From positions 62,001 to 126,000 of the forward strand of contig CANHQZ010000001.1 in NCBI GenBank assembly GCA_947463125.1: DNA of 64,000 nucleotides, given 5' to 3'. Below the pieces are notes generated by a model, which searched no databases, had not been told where the DNA came from, and saw only the letters and a program-made list of their open reading frames with translations. The DNA is from Flavobacteriales bacterium. GTDB taxonomy: Bacteria > Bacteroidota > Bacteroidia > NS11-12g > UBA955. Positions 16,529-26,095 of the stretch are shown here, piece after piece. Within the stretch, counting starts at the first letter, position 1; each line of letters opens with the position of its first letter. Made by a program: the position numbers and the translations under genes.

Positions 16529-18025
16529 GTGGATGTCAAAATAAAATCTGCGCTGATTTCTGTTTTCTACAAAGACGGTCTTGAGCCCATCGTTCGTGCA
16601 CTACATCAAAATAATGTAACCCTTTACAGCACCGGAGGAACCCAAAAATTTATTGAAGACCTGGGTATCCCATGCACCGGAATTGAACAGGTTACAGGCT
16701 ATCCCAGCATTCTGGGCGGCCGTGTTAAAACCCTGCATCCAAAAGTGTTTGGGGGAATCCTTGCCCGTCGGGAAAATCATCAGGACATGCAGGAAATTGC
16801 GCATTACGACATTCCCATGCTTGATCTGGTCATCGTGGATTTATATCCCTTCGCAGAAACCCTGAATGCCGGCGGTTCTGAGCAGGAAATCATAGAGAAA
16901 ATTGACATCGGAGGGGTTTCCCTTATCCGCGCTGCAGCCAAAAATTTCAACCACAGCGCCATCATCAGCGATAAGTCAGACTACCGCTGGTTTCTGGACA
17001 AATACACCGGTGGCAACGGTTTCCTGAATATATCCGAAAGAAAAGAACTCGCCCGCAGGGCTTTCAATACTACAGCCAACTACGACCGTCAGATTGGCGA
17101 CTGGTTTGGCGGCGCCAAAAATTATCCTTTGCGCTACGGCGAAAACCCACACCAAAAGGCCGAATTCAGGGGCAACCTGGAAGCTATATTTACCAAGTTA
17201 CAGGGCAAGGAACTCAGCTATAACAACCTGCTGGACGTGGACAGCGCCCTCTGCCTGCTGCGCGACTTCGATAAAAACCAGGGTGTAACCTGCGTAATTG
17301 TGAAGCACAATAATGCTTGCGGCGTAGCAACCCGCGCTACGGCAGAAGCGGCCTGGGACGATGCCCTGGCCTGCGATCCCGTTTCTGCGTTTGGTGGAAT
17401 TCTGGCCATTAATACCACCGTGGATGAGGCAACTGCCAGAAAAATAGATACACTGTTCTTTGAGGTGCTGCTGGCCGAAGATTACACCCCTGAGGCTTTA
17501 CAAATTCTTCAGGCAAAAACCAACCGGATTTTGCTAAAAACACATCAGGGCGCATTCAAGCAACAACTTATCAGAACTGTGCTGAACGGCGAACTTGTGC
17601 AGGACAGAGACAACGGACTTGCCACAAAGGCAGAAATGAAGCCGGCCACTACCCTTTCCCCCACGGATAGTCAGTTTGCGGATCTGGAATTTGCCCTGAA
17701 AATTGTGAAGCATACCAAAAGCAATACCATTGTGCTGGCAAAAAACAACCAGTTGCTGGCCAGCGGCACCGGGCAAACCAGCCGCGTAGATGCGCTGAAT
17801 CAGGCGATAGAAAAGGCAGGGCGATTCGGTTTTGACCTGGAAGGCGCTGTTATGGCTTCCGATGCCTTCTTCCCCTTCCCCGACTGCGTAGAAATTGCCG
17901 ATAAAGCCGGCATCAAAGCCGTCGTGCAACCCGGAGGCAGCATCAAGGACCAGGCCAGCATTGATTACTGCAATGCCAATAACATGGCCATGGTGATGAC
18001 CGGTATGCGTCACTTTAAACATTAA
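16529..18025 (+). CDS. purH: Bifunctional AICAR formyltransferase / IMP cyclohydrolase
   Basis: Catalyses the last two steps of purine synthesis: formylation of AICAR with 10-formyltetrahydrofolate and ring closure to IMP. 498 residues, in the usual range. The N-terminal IMP cyclohydrolase domain starts DVKIKSALISVFYKDG and has YSTGGT and GGRVKTLHPKVFGGIL; the C-terminal transformylase domain shows LRYGENPHQKA, VKHNNACGVA (with the catalytic Lys-His), SAFGGI, and the ending DAFFPFPDCVE...QPGGSIKDQ...MTGMRHFKH. The start is a GTG, which fits the family N-terminus; no ATG lies upstream. pyrD begins 4 bases after its stop, so nucleotide synthesis genes are cotranscribed. Confidence 0.96.
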   Translation: MDVKIKSALISVFYKDGLEPIVRALHQNNVTLYSTGGTQKFIEDLGIPCTGIEQVTGYPSILGGRVKTLHPKVFGGILARRENHQDMQEIAHYDIPMLDLVIVDLYPFAETLNAGGSEQEIIEKIDIGGVSLIRAAAKNFNHSAIISDKSDYRWFLDKYTGGNGFLNISERKELARRAFNTTANYDRQIGDWFGGAKNYPLRYGENPHQKAEFRGNLEAIFTKLQGKELSYNNLLDVDSALCLLRDFDKNQGVTCVIVKHNNACGVATRATAEAAWDDALACDPVSAFGGILAINTTVDEATARKIDTLFFEVLLAEDYTPEALQILQAKTNRILLKTHQGAFKQQLIRTVLNGELVQDRDNGLATKAEMKPATTLSPTDSQFADLEFALKIVKHTKSNTIVLAKNNQLLASGTGQTSRVDALNQAIEKAGRFGFDLEGAVMASDAFFPFPDCVEIADKAGIKAVVQPGGSIKDQASIDYCNANNMAMVMTGMRHFKH

Positions 18026-18029
18026 TCCC

Positions 18030-19046
18030 ATGTATAGCCTGCTGCGCTTTTTTCTTTTCATGTTCCCCCCCGAGAAGGCGCACTATCTGGCCATGGATCT
18101 GCTTTCCATTGGGCTGAAATTGCCTGTCATCAGAATTATTTTAAAGCATCAATACCAAAGCAACACCCAACATCCTGTAACTTTTCTGGGTATCAATTTC
18201 CCCAACCCCATCGGCCTGGCCGCGGGATTTGACAAGGATGCCCGATGGCTGCATTTGCTGAAAAATCTGGGATTTGGCTTTGTGGAAGTGGGAACCGTTA
18301 CTCCATTGCCGCAGGATGGCAATCCCAAGCCCCGTTTGTTCCGCCTGAAAAAAGACCTGGCACTTATTAACCGAATGGGATTTAACAACCAAGGCATAGA
18401 TGCCATGGTAACTCGCCTAAAAAACAGACCGTCCGGACTGATAGTGGGTGGAAATATTGGGAAAAACAAGGTTACACCCAACGATAAAGCCATTGATGAT
18501 TACCGCATCTGTTTTGAAAAAATCTATCCCTGGGTAGATTACATTGTGGTGAATGTGAGCAGTCCCAATACTCCTGGCTTACGAGAATTACAGGAGAAGG
18601 AATTTTTAACAAATCTGTTCCGTGAATTGCATGCGTTGAGAAGTCAATACGAGACGCAGAAGCCGATTCTATTAAAAATAGCACCGGATTTAACCACCGA
18701 AGCCCTTCAGGAGATTGCCGACACCGTGCAGGAATGTGGCATTGAGGGCATCATTGCCACCAATACTACCATTTCAAGGGAAGGTCTGATCTGCAGCAAA
18801 GAAACGCTGGAAGCAATCGGGGCCGGAGGATTGAGCGGAGCGCCTGTAAGGGAAAAAAGCAACGAAGTAATCGCACAATTGCGGCAAATGCTGGGTAAAG
18901 ATTATCCCGTTATGGGCGTTGGCGGTATTTTCACCGCCAAGGATATCCGCGAGAAAAAAGCAGCAGGTGCTAATCTTTATCAGGTATACACCGGATTTGT
19001 ATATCAGGGTCCGGGCATGGTAAAACAATTGCTTTCTGGTCTTTAA
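18030..19046 (+). CDS. pyrD: Dihydroorotate dehydrogenase (quinone), class 2
   Basis: Oxidises dihydroorotate to orotate and passes electrons to the membrane quinone pool (fourth step of pyrimidine synthesis). 338 residues. The N-terminal stretch of about 40 residues with helices (LLRFFLFMFPPEKAH) is the membrane-associating extension that marks class 2. Family motifs: NPIGLAAGFDKD (about 54-65), EVGTVTPLPQDGNPKPRLFR, NRMGFNN, VNVSSPNTPGLR with the class 2 catalytic serine, KIAPDL and the FMN phosphate-binding GVGGI. Four bases after purH; its 3' end overlaps the convergent gene at 19043 by 4 bases. Confidence 0.96.
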   Translation: MYSLLRFFLFMFPPEKAHYLAMDLLSIGLKLPVIRIILKHQYQSNTQHPVTFLGINFPNPIGLAAGFDKDARWLHLLKNLGFGFVEVGTVTPLPQDGNPKPRLFRLKKDLALINRMGFNNQGIDAMVTRLKNRPSGLIVGGNIGKNKVTPNDKAIDDYRICFEKIYPWVDYIVVNVSSPNTPGLRELQEKEFLTNLFRELHALRSQYETQKPILLKIAPDLTTEALQEIADTVQECGIEGIIATNTTISREGLICSKETLEAIGAGGLSGAPVREKSNEVIAQLRQMLGKDYPVMGVGGIFTAKDIREKKAAGANLYQVYTGFVYQGPGMVKQLLSGL

Positions 19047-19573
19047 CGAATCCGGGTGCGGTCTTCAAAGAAATCGATGTTCCCGGTGTAATACCAGCCG
19101 TCTTCAGCATTCCAAACCATAAAACGCAGGCAATACTGTATTTTACTCTTGGTAAAATAGATTTCCACCCTTCTAATCTCCGCATTTTTTGCGTCGAATG
19201 AAACCAGTATAGTATCCCTTTTGGCCCGCTGCAGGCTTATTTTCTGCTTTCTGAGTTGCTTGTAAGCCTTGCCGTAGGATTTATCTACCTTGTAACCATA
19301 ATTCAGCCACAAACCGCGCATAATCTGCTCCTGCAATTCAGGATTCTGCTTTCTGAGCATGCGATAATAGACTGAATCGGATGCGGTAAATTCCAGCAGG
19401 GTTGTTTTCTTTCGGGAAGCCAGTTTGCTCCACAGCGTATCTGCCGCTTCGCGATAGCCGGAAAAGGATTTTCTTGGTAGAGTATCTGCCGTAAGTATGC
19501 GCTGACCCAACGAAACATTAATCATCAGTATTGTGCTGATAATTGACGTCACCAAACGAACTTTGCGCATCAT
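19043..19573 (-). CDS. Hypothetical exported protein
   Basis: 176 residues; I do not recognise a family. A signal peptide (residues 1-23, ending VSLG/Q) predicts export to the periplasm or outer face. The middle is rich in lysine and arginine (YGKAYKQLRKQKISLQRAKRD) and the end (VEIYFTKSKIQYCLRFMVWN..DGWYYTGNIDFFED) looks like alternating strands of a small beta-rich or NTF2-like fold. Divergent from the YyaL gene with only 24 bases between the start codons, and convergent with pyrD with a 4-base overlap. Monocistronic. Confidence 0.6.
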   Translation of the reverse strand: MMRKVRLVTSIISTILMINVSLGQRILTADTLPRKSFSGYREAADTLWSKLASRKKTTLLEFTASDSVYYRMLRKQNPELQEQIMRGLWLNYGYKVDKSYGKAYKQLRKQKISLQRAKRDTILVSFDAKNAEIRRVEIYFTKSKIQYCLRFMVWNAEDGWYYTGNIDFFEDRTRIR

Positions 19574-19597
19574 TGTTCAAATTAACATCAAGTTTTC

Positions 19598-21634
19598 GTG
19601 AAAGCCAATCCCAAACACACCAATGCCCTCATCCATGCCGGAAGCCCCTACCTTTTGCAGCACGCCCAAAACCCAGTAAACTGGATTGAGTGGTATGATG
19701 GCTTATGGGAACAGGCCCAACGGGAAAACAAGCCCGTATTAATCAGCGTGGGCTACAGCGCTTGTCATTGGTGTCACGTAATGGAAAAAGAGTGCTTTGA
19801 AGACGAAAAAACCGCCGAGCTGATGAATACTTTTTTCATCAATGTGAAAGTAGACAGAGAAGAGCGCCCGGATATCGACATGGTGTATATGGATGCCTGT
19901 CAGCTAATGACGGGCCGTGGCGGCTGGCCGCTGAACGTTTTCTGCCTGCCCGATGGCAGACCCATTTATGCAGGAACCTATTTTCCGGTTGAAAAATGGC
20001 AGCAGGTTTTGTTGCAGATACATAGTTTGTGGGCCCACGACAAAGACAAAGCGCTGGATTACGCCACAAAAGTGATGGGAGGTCTGAAAAGCATGAACGA
20101 TGTTGTTTCGGCTGGCACTTCTCAAATCACCAAATCGGAATTGCCCCCGCTGTATGAGAAAATGGCGGAAGGCTTTGACTGGGAAGAGGGCGGTGCGAAC
20201 CGAGTGCCCAAATTCCCATTGCCCAATCAATATGAATTTTTACTGGATTATTACCTCCAAACCGGCAATGACGAGGCGTTGGACTTCACACATCTTTCCT
20301 TGTTAAAAATGGCCAATGGCGGTATTTATGACCACTTACGCGGCGGATTTTGCCGGTACAGCACCGACGGAAAATGGTTTGCGCCCCATTTTGAAAAAAT
20401 GCTGTATGACAATGCCCAACTCATCAGTGTATACAGCCGTGCTTATGCTATTTCGGACGCTCCGCTTTACAAAGAAATTGCCACAGAATGCATTCAGTTT
20501 TGCTTAAATGAGCTGTATAATGACCATGCCTTTTACAGCGCACTGGATGCAGACAGTGAGGGCGTAGAGGGCAAATTTTATGTATTCAGTCATGCTGAAT
20601 TGGAACAATGCCTAACTGTTGAAGAACTTGAATTTGCCAAAACCCTTTTTTCCTGCACAGAAAACGGAAACTGGGAGCATGGTCAAAACATTCTTTACCG
20701 CAAACAGGCACCTTTGCAGGTGCTGGAAGCCCTCAACATAGATGTAAGTTCCTACACGGCATTGCTAAGAACCGTCAAACAAAAACTTCGCAATTTTCAG
20801 GATTTGCGTCCGCGTCCAGGGCTTGACAATAAAACCATAACAGCCTGGAATGGCCTGATGCTAAAGGCCCTGGCGGATGCAGGCTTGTATTTTAAAAACC
20901 CTGAATACACTCAACGAGCCGAACAACTGGCAGCATGGATTCAGGAAAATCTATGGCAAAACCATGAGCTGTTTCGTATTCATAGCCGCGGAAAAGCCGG
21001 TATTTCTGCCTTTTTGGAAGACTATGCCTGTTTAGCGGAGGGTTTACTTTCCTTGTATTCATCCACCGGCAAGGCTGAATATGCTCAATTTGCCAAAACC
21101 CTTACCGAACAAGCCATTCAAAAATTCCGCGATCCTGAAACCGGCGTTTTCTACTTCACCTCGTCTGACGGTGAAAACCTGATTGTGAGAAAAACCGACC
21201 TCGCCGATGACGTCATCAACAGTTCCGTATCTGTGATGGCACACGTGCTTTGCAAGCTGGGAACTATTTTTCAAAAACCGGGCTTAACCGCCATGGGAAC
21301 GGACTTACTGGGTTTTGTCAAAAAACAATTGATGGAATATCCCGGCTGGTACAGCAACTGGGGCCGACTGGCGCTGGCATCCACCGCAGGATTTATTCAT
21401 GTTTCCTGCACAGGTCCGGGTTCGCAGGAGGCTGCGCAAAAAATGTGCTCCGTCTTGCCTGCCCATTCGCAAATTTCATTTGCTGAATCAGCATCTGATT
21501 TACCCCAGTTTACCGGTAAAAAAACCGATACGCTGCATATTTATGTTTGCCTGGGAGAAACCTGCCTGGAGCCTGTGCACACTGCCGAACAGGCTATTGA
21601 TATGATACAGGATCTGATATCGCTTAATCAGTGA
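19598..21634 (+). CDS. YyaL/SSP411-type thioredoxin domain protein (DUF255)
   Basis: 678 residues. The N-terminal thioredoxin-like domain has the family signature SACHWCHVMEKECFED with C56 and C59, followed by KVDREERPDIDMVYM and GRGGWPLNVF; the C-terminal half is an (alpha/alpha)6 barrel like N-acylglucosamine 2-epimerase (for example CRYSTDGKWFAPHFEKMLYDNAQL and PGLDNKTITAWNGLML). Cytoplasmic; substrate unknown although proteins of this family have been proposed to act in redox or carbohydrate metabolism. GTG start at 19598, chosen because MKANPKHTNALI matches how the family begins. Its 3' end overlaps the convergent Omp28-type gene by 7 bases. Confidence 0.9.
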   Translation: MKANPKHTNALIHAGSPYLLQHAQNPVNWIEWYDGLWEQAQRENKPVLISVGYSACHWCHVMEKECFEDEKTAELMNTFFINVKVDREERPDIDMVYMDACQLMTGRGGWPLNVFCLPDGRPIYAGTYFPVEKWQQVLLQIHSLWAHDKDKALDYATKVMGGLKSMNDVVSAGTSQITKSELPPLYEKMAEGFDWEEGGANRVPKFPLPNQYEFLLDYYLQTGNDEALDFTHLSLLKMANGGIYDHLRGGFCRYSTDGKWFAPHFEKMLYDNAQLISVYSRAYAISDAPLYKEIATECIQFCLNELYNDHAFYSALDADSEGVEGKFYVFSHAELEQCLTVEELEFAKTLFSCTENGNWEHGQNILYRKQAPLQVLEALNIDVSSYTALLRTVKQKLRNFQDLRPRPGLDNKTITAWNGLMLKALADAGLYFKNPEYTQRAEQLAAWIQENLWQNHELFRIHSRGKAGISAFLEDYACLAEGLLSLYSSTGKAEYAQFAKTLTEQAIQKFRDPETGVFYFTSSDGENLIVRKTDLADDVINSSVSVMAHVLCKLGTIFQKPGLTAMGTDLLGFVKKQLMEYPGWYSNWGRLALASTAGFIHVSCTGPGSQEAAQKMCSVLPAHSQISFAESASDLPQFTGKKTDTLHIYVCLGETCLEPVHTAEQAIDMIQDLISLNQ

Positions 21635-23769
21635 CGCACCAAAAGTGAAACCTGCTTTGAACCTTCGTTAGTGATGCATCTCAGAAAATAAACTCCGTCT
21701 GCGAGGCCTGCCGTTGAAATCATCACATCGCCCTCATGGGTGTTGTATTCAAGAACAATCCGGCCTGATGATGACAGCATTACAATTCGCTTCTCCCCTG
21801 CCATTCCCGTTTCGAGTATTGTTTGACCCGAAGCCGGATTGGGATACAGGCGCATCGTGGTTTTATTGACTGCGTTTTTCTTCAGACTCACATCCCATAA
21901 TCTGGACTGTGTTACCGATAAAATGCTTCTGTCTTCATTTTGTCCGCTGAGCGCCAGAAAAGCTACTACACTCATATCAATCGGCTTGCCTGAAACAAAC
22001 ACATCGGTGCCTTTGGGTAAATACTGCGCTGTACCCGCCATAAACTCCTTTCTCAACAGTTTGGGAAACCGATAATTCATGTTCCATTCAAAACTATCGC
22101 CCGGCTTTAGTACGCTGCCACCGGCTATTATGGGTGAACCCCACACGCCTGCTGGTGCTGAAACCAGCACATTGCGGTGATAGTATCCCACCAATGGACT
22201 CGACTTACCCTTGAAAGTACTGCCATCTGCAATCAGGTATTTGTTGGCAATCTGCTGGTCATAGGCCTGTCCGTTTCCGCGGATATTGTCTTCCACCACC
22301 ACACTCCCAACACGAACATCTGCCTTTGCTACATAATCAAGCATTTTAGCCTTTACCTTCCATGAAAGTAAACCCTGTGTATCCAGTTGCAAATCGCTCA
22401 CCCGAATATCCGCCCAGCGCTGGCTTTGCAAAGCATTGCGAACGGTAGACGTCCAAACGGAGGTTCCCTCTGTTCCAATCTGCTGATTTGAAGGAATGGA
22501 AGTTCGCTGCACGATTGCAGACGGGAAAGAATCGATTTTATCGTTTACCAGAGAATCCGCCTGCAACGCCATGCCATCGAGGGTATGATGCGCAATGGCA
22601 ATTACGGTATCACCCAGCTGTTTCTTCATTTTTTCCACCACGGCTTCGGCAGGCGGACAATCAGCACACCAGGCTCCGGTAGCATATTCCAGCAGCACCC
22701 TTGACGTTTTCGGCGCATTGCCTGAATAAACCGTTGTATGCGAAGTTGCACTGTCATTGGCGGTATTGGGTTCCGAAGCACCATTTACATGGCTAACCCA
22801 AACCTTTACATTCAACAAGTCACCGGGAGTGACCGCAGCAATGCCCGCAGGTGCTGTAAGGGTATCGAAGGAACCGGATGATGGTAAAATAGTTAAACCA
22901 CTGAAATCAAAGGTCTGAACAGTGCCATTGTTTACCGTGTAATTTAGTTTCAATGAGGTTACAGCCTGTGAGCCTTCATTTTTTACCACCACTTTTACTG
23001 CATTGGTATTTCCCGTAACGGTCAAAACCGGCAGTTGAAAAGCAACAACAGCAATATCGGTAACCGGCTGTGTTCCATAGGTAAATCGGTAATAAAAATT
23101 GTCTTTATACGACTCCCCCAATGGCAAATTGGAAATATTGGGACTACCCGCAACCATGGTAGCATTGGTCGCAGAAACCTGAATTCCCGGTGTATGTTTT
23201 GGAGAAACAAAATCGCGCACCGCACCGTGATTCATGGAAACCAGATAAATATTGTGTGTACCTTCCTCCAGTACCATACTCCAGTAGGTGTAAGACAAAC
23301 TATCGCCCGGGGTGCTCATGCTGTAAAACTTCACCCAAAACTGTCTGTTTGGCGGATTACCAAAGACTTTGCAGATTACCTTATCATTATTGCCATTGGC
23401 ACCCATACCCCATAACGTGATGGTTTTGTTGGGTAAATTATTGCTTGGAAGAATTTCAGGCCCGGTAAGGGGAGCATTCGCGGCCAGGGTATCAAAGGTA
23501 AGAAAGCCGGTACTGCTAACCTTGAAATGGGTTACGGGCTGTCCGGCAAAGCGAAAATCAAAACCGATGGGCAATGCCTGTACACTGGAATAGGAAGGCT
23601 TTGCGGCAGAATCCATGATAAGCACCCAGCCACCGCCATTCTCACTTGCCTGGTCATTTTCTCGGTTGAGTCCACCGGGATTGCCCTTCTGGGGCATCTG
23701 ATAAAAATAAGACTGGGCAAATGCCGAAGTACTGAAAAATAATATTGCGGAAAGAATACCCTGTCTCAT
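21628..23769 (-). CDS. Omp28-family thioredoxin-like secreted protein with T9SS sorting domain
   Basis: 713 residues from the ATG at 23769. Signal peptide 1-19 (STSAFAQ); an N-terminal beta region to about 230; a CARDB-like domain at about 237-350 (VVVKNEGSQAVTSLKLNY); then a thioredoxin-like Omp28 domain starting VLLEYATGAWCADCPP with C368 and C371 (CADC). The C-terminus is a T9SS type A domain (LYPNPASGQTILE...ADGVYFLR). Expected at the cell surface. The CxxC may be a redox-active or structural disulfide; Omp28 was first described as an outer membrane protein of Porphyromonas gingivalis, but its biochemistry is not settled. It lies 46 bases downstream of pntB and may have its own promoter. 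Confidence 0.85.
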   Translation of the reverse strand: MRQGILSAILFFSTSAFAQSYFYQMPQKGNPGGLNRENDQASENGGGWVLIMDSAAKPSYSSVQALPIGFDFRFAGQPVTHFKVSSTGFLTFDTLAANAPLTGPEILPSNNLPNKTITLWGMGANGNNDKVICKVFGNPPNRQFWVKFYSMSTPGDSLSYTYWSMVLEEGTHNIYLVSMNHGAVRDFVSPKHTPGIQVSATNATMVAGSPNISNLPLGESYKDNFYYRFTYGTQPVTDIAVVAFQLPVLTVTGNTNAVKVVVKNEGSQAVTSLKLNYTVNNGTVQTFDFSGLTILPSSGSFDTLTAPAGIAAVTPGDLLNVKVWVSHVNGASEPNTANDSATSHTTVYSGNAPKTSRVLLEYATGAWCADCPPAEAVVEKMKKQLGDTVIAIAHHTLDGMALQADSLVNDKIDSFPSAIVQRTSIPSNQQIGTEGTSVWTSTVRNALQSQRWADIRVSDLQLDTQGLLSWKVKAKMLDYVAKADVRVGSVVVEDNIRGNGQAYDQQIANKYLIADGSTFKGKSSPLVGYYHRNVLVSAPAGVWGSPIIAGGSVLKPGDSFEWNMNYRFPKLLRKEFMAGTAQYLPKGTDVFVSGKPIDMSVVAFLALSGQNEDRSILSVTQSRLWDVSLKKNAVNKTTMRLYPNPASGQTILETGMAGEKRIVMLSSSGRIVLEYNTHEGDVMISTAGLADGVYFLRCITNEGSKQVSLLVRH

Positions 23770-23815
23770 CGTGTACTGCAAATTACGGCAATAAACCGTA
23801 GTCTGCCAATAACCA

Positions 23816-25222
23816 TCAAAGGGTTTTCACTTCGTTCACCAGCTTCTGCAGACTGTCTTTGGCATCACCAAAGAGCATTCCGCACTTGCTGTTGTAGAAC
23901 AATTCATTTTCAATTCCTGCATAGCCTGATTTCATGCTGCGCTTAAGCACCACAATCTGCTTGGCATTTTCCACATCCAGGATAGGCATGCCGTAAATTG
24001 GGCTGGCGGGATCGGTTTTGGCCGCAGGATTCACCACATCATTGGCCCCAACTACCAGCACCACGTCTGTGGTAGCAAATTCAGGGTTGATATGTTCCAT
24101 TTCAACGAGTTTATCGTAGCTGACATTGCTCTCTGCCAGCAACACATTCATATGACCCGGCATACGTCCGGCAACAGGATGAATGGCGTATTTCACCTCT
24201 ACCCCTTCCGCTTCCAGCAGGCCTTCCAGTTCATGCACCACATGCTGTGCCTGTGCTACCGCCAGGCCATATCCGGGCACTACGATTACCTTTTGGGCAT
24301 ACTTCATCAGAATAGCCACATCGGTTGCCTGCACTTCGCGCACGGTACCACCTGATTTACCTGAGGGGGCAACAGCACCTGAACTGCCACCTACCGCGCC
24401 AATCAGCACGTTGGTCAAACTGCGGTTCATGGCTTTACACATCACAATAGTGAGAATGGTACCGGCAGAACCCACAAGTACACCGCCCATCAGCATTACA
24501 TTGTTGTGGTATAAAAATCCGCCGCAGGCAGCAGCCACACCGGTGAATGAATTCAGCAATGAAATCACCACAGGCATATCGGCTCCGCCGATAGGAAACA
24601 CAAATAACAAACCATAAACAGATGCCAGTATGATTACCAAATAAAAATACAGCATGTTGCCATCTGCTGCGGCACCGAAGTTCATCCATGCGGTTCCTGC
24701 AATGGCAATTAGCATGATGATATTGATAAACTGCTGGCCGGGAAAATGAAAATCACCCAGTTTACCACTGAGTTTGCCCCAGGCCACAATGCTTCCCACA
24801 AATGATACTGTACCAATAATTAAACCTGCAATAATGGCAAGGTATTCCCCTGTGGGCATGGTAGCAATGGAATCTCCCTTAAACTTCCATTCCAGCAAGG
24901 AAATAAGGGCAGCACACAAACCACCCATTCCGTTAAACAAAGAAACCATTTCGGGCATTGCCGTCATTTGTACACGCTTGGCCATAAGCCAGCCCACCAG
25001 GGTTCCAACGCCAATAGCAGCAGCTATCAGGCCGGCATTGTTCACAATATGAATGCCTTCTTCAGCATGCTTGAAAAACATAATTCCCAAAACGGCAAAC
25101 AACATGCCTGCTGCCGCTACCAGATTACCTTTACGGGCGCTATCGGGCTTACCCATCATTTTTAAACCCACTACAAAACCCAGTGAGCCCAGCAGAAACA
25201 GTACTTCCTGAATATGCTTCAT
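23816..25222 (-). CDS. pntB: NAD(P) transhydrogenase, beta subunit
   Basis: 468 residues. Membrane and NADP-binding part of the proton-translocating transhydrogenase, which uses the proton gradient to reduce NADP+ with NADH. About nine to ten membrane helices fill residues 1-280, then domain III (about 290-468) has the NADP site: VIVVPGYGLAVAQAQH, HPVAGRMPGHMNVLLAE and VVLVVGANDVVNPAA, ending VVLKRSMKSGYAGIEN..F. Its ATG overlaps the stop of the alpha-2 subunit gene (ATGA). Transcribed after the alpha-1 and alpha-2 genes, which are separated from each other by an inserted four-helix-bundle gene. Confidence 0.96.
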   Translation of the reverse strand: MKHIQEVLFLLGSLGFVVGLKMMGKPDSARKGNLVAAAGMLFAVLGIMFFKHAEEGIHIVNNAGLIAAAIGVGTLVGWLMAKRVQMTAMPEMVSLFNGMGGLCAALISLLEWKFKGDSIATMPTGEYLAIIAGLIIGTVSFVGSIVAWGKLSGKLGDFHFPGQQFINIIMLIAIAGTAWMNFGAAADGNMLYFYLVIILASVYGLLFVFPIGGADMPVVISLLNSFTGVAAACGGFLYHNNVMLMGGVLVGSAGTILTIVMCKAMNRSLTNVLIGAVGGSSGAVAPSGKSGGTVREVQATDVAILMKYAQKVIVVPGYGLAVAQAQHVVHELEGLLEAEGVEVKYAIHPVAGRMPGHMNVLLAESNVSYDKLVEMEHINPEFATTDVVLVVGANDVVNPAAKTDPASPIYGMPILDVENAKQIVVLKRSMKSGYAGIENELFYNSKCGMLFGDAKDSLQKLVNEVKTL

Positions 25223-25545
25223 GACTTGGCTCCTTTCCCTGGCTTCTTCTTAAACATTTCCAGCATGCGATCTGTCACCACAAATCCACCGATAACATTC
25301 AGGGTTCCTACAATCACACCCACAAAACCCACCACCAGACTGAACATATCATCTTCGGCAGCGTGACCCATCACATAAATTGCGCCAATCAATACAACTC
25401 CGTGAATGGCATTGGCACCGCTCATGAGTGGCGTATGAAGCACGCTGGGTACATGCCCGATTAATTCAATACCCACAAAAACCATGAGTATTACCAAATA
25501 TATCATGGAGATATTTTCTCCGATGAAGTTAAATATTGTGTCCAT
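25219..25545 (-). CDS. pntAB: NAD(P) transhydrogenase, alpha subunit membrane part (alpha-2)
   Basis: 108 residues with three hydrophobic helices (about 10-28, 45-62, 70-92) that form the domain II piece of the alpha subunit in organisms with a split PntA. Motifs GHVPSVLHTPLMSGANAIHGVVLIGA and FVGVIVGTLNVIGGFVVTDRMLEMFK are typical. It works in the membrane with PntB and the soluble alpha-1 subunit. The gene overlaps pntB by 4 bases. Normally it follows directly after alpha-1; here 544 bases containing a four-helix-bundle gene lie between them. Confidence 0.93.
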   Translation of the reverse strand: MDTIFNFIGENISMIYLVILMVFVGIELIGHVPSVLHTPLMSGANAIHGVVLIGAIYVMGHAAEDDMFSLVVGFVGVIVGTLNVIGGFVVTDRMLEMFKKKPGKGAKS

Positions 25546-25569
25546 TTGTTGTTTGTTAATTGTTTATTG

Positions 25570-25588
25570 GTTTAATAGTTTATTTATT
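25570..25588 (+). repeat. Left arm of a 19-base inverted repeat flanking the four-helix-bundle gene
   Basis: GTTTAATAGTTTATTTATT. Its reverse complement matches 26077-26095 at 17 of 19 positions. Lies between the four-helix-bundle stop and pntAB. Confidence 0.65.
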
Positions 25589-25609
25589 CTACCTTTTTAC
25601 TTATGATTT

Positions 25610-26059
25610 TCATTTATCATAATGCTGATTTTGATTGTCAGCTAATCTCTTTTTTAAATATTTAACATTTCCATTTAATAATAGAATGCTATCATTGATA
25701 TCCAAATTAAATTTCTTTAATTGTTCTGAAGAAATATAACTTTCATCCTTTGCTGTAATGAGATGGTCATATAACTCTACAAGGGAACCACGGGCATGAA
25801 TGCAAAACCTGATTTGATCTTTGAAATGAAACCGACCATAACCCTCCGCAATATTGGCAGTAACAGATCTGGAAGACCTGATGATTTGATCTGACAGACG
25901 ATAACGCTCTGATTCCGGAAAAGATTTTATTAACTCTGATACTTTCTTTTTTAATTCATGTGCTGATTTCCAGCAAGTTAAATTCTGAAAATCTGACCAT
26001 CCATAATTGACAACCGACTCTGCAACTAAATAACTATTCATATATAAATTTTTAAACAT
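25610..26059 (-). CDS. Four helix bundle protein (23S rRNA intervening-sequence-type family)
   Basis: 149 residues. The family signature runs through the middle: FQNLTCWKSAHELKKKV, FPESERYRLSDQI, SSRSVTANIAEGYGRF (the AN.AEG element) and FCIHARGSLVELYDHL, matching the S23/four-helix-bundle proteins first found inside 23S rRNA intervening sequences, also relatives of diversity-generating retroelement Avd proteins. It is A/T-rich and lies alone between pntAA and pntAB, flanked by inverted repeats (25570 and 26077). No reverse transcriptase or template repeat is near. Second in-frame ATG at 26041 is possible. The molecular function is unknown; I regard it as an insertion in the pnt operon that may be cotranscribed. 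Confidence 0.85.
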   Translation of the reverse strand: MFKNLYMNSYLVAESVVNYGWSDFQNLTCWKSAHELKKKVSELIKSFPESERYRLSDQIIRSSRSVTANIAEGYGRFHFKDQIRFCIHARGSLVELYDHLITAKDESYISSEQLKKFNLDINDSILLLNGNVKYLKKRLADNQNQHYDK

Positions 26060-26076
26060 ACACTTTTAAACAATTA

Positions 26077-26095
26077 AACAAATAAACCATTAAAC
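26077..26095 (-). repeat. Right arm of the 19-base inverted repeat flanking the four-helix-bundle gene
   Basis: AACAAATAAACCATTAAAC on the plus strand; inverted match to 25570-25588 with two mismatches. Overlaps the stop codon of pntAA. Confidence 0.65.

Noticed and set aside
25610-26059. Diversity-generating retroelement accessory gene (Avd)
   Set aside because: The fold is related, but there is no reverse transcriptase, template repeat or variable gene in the window.
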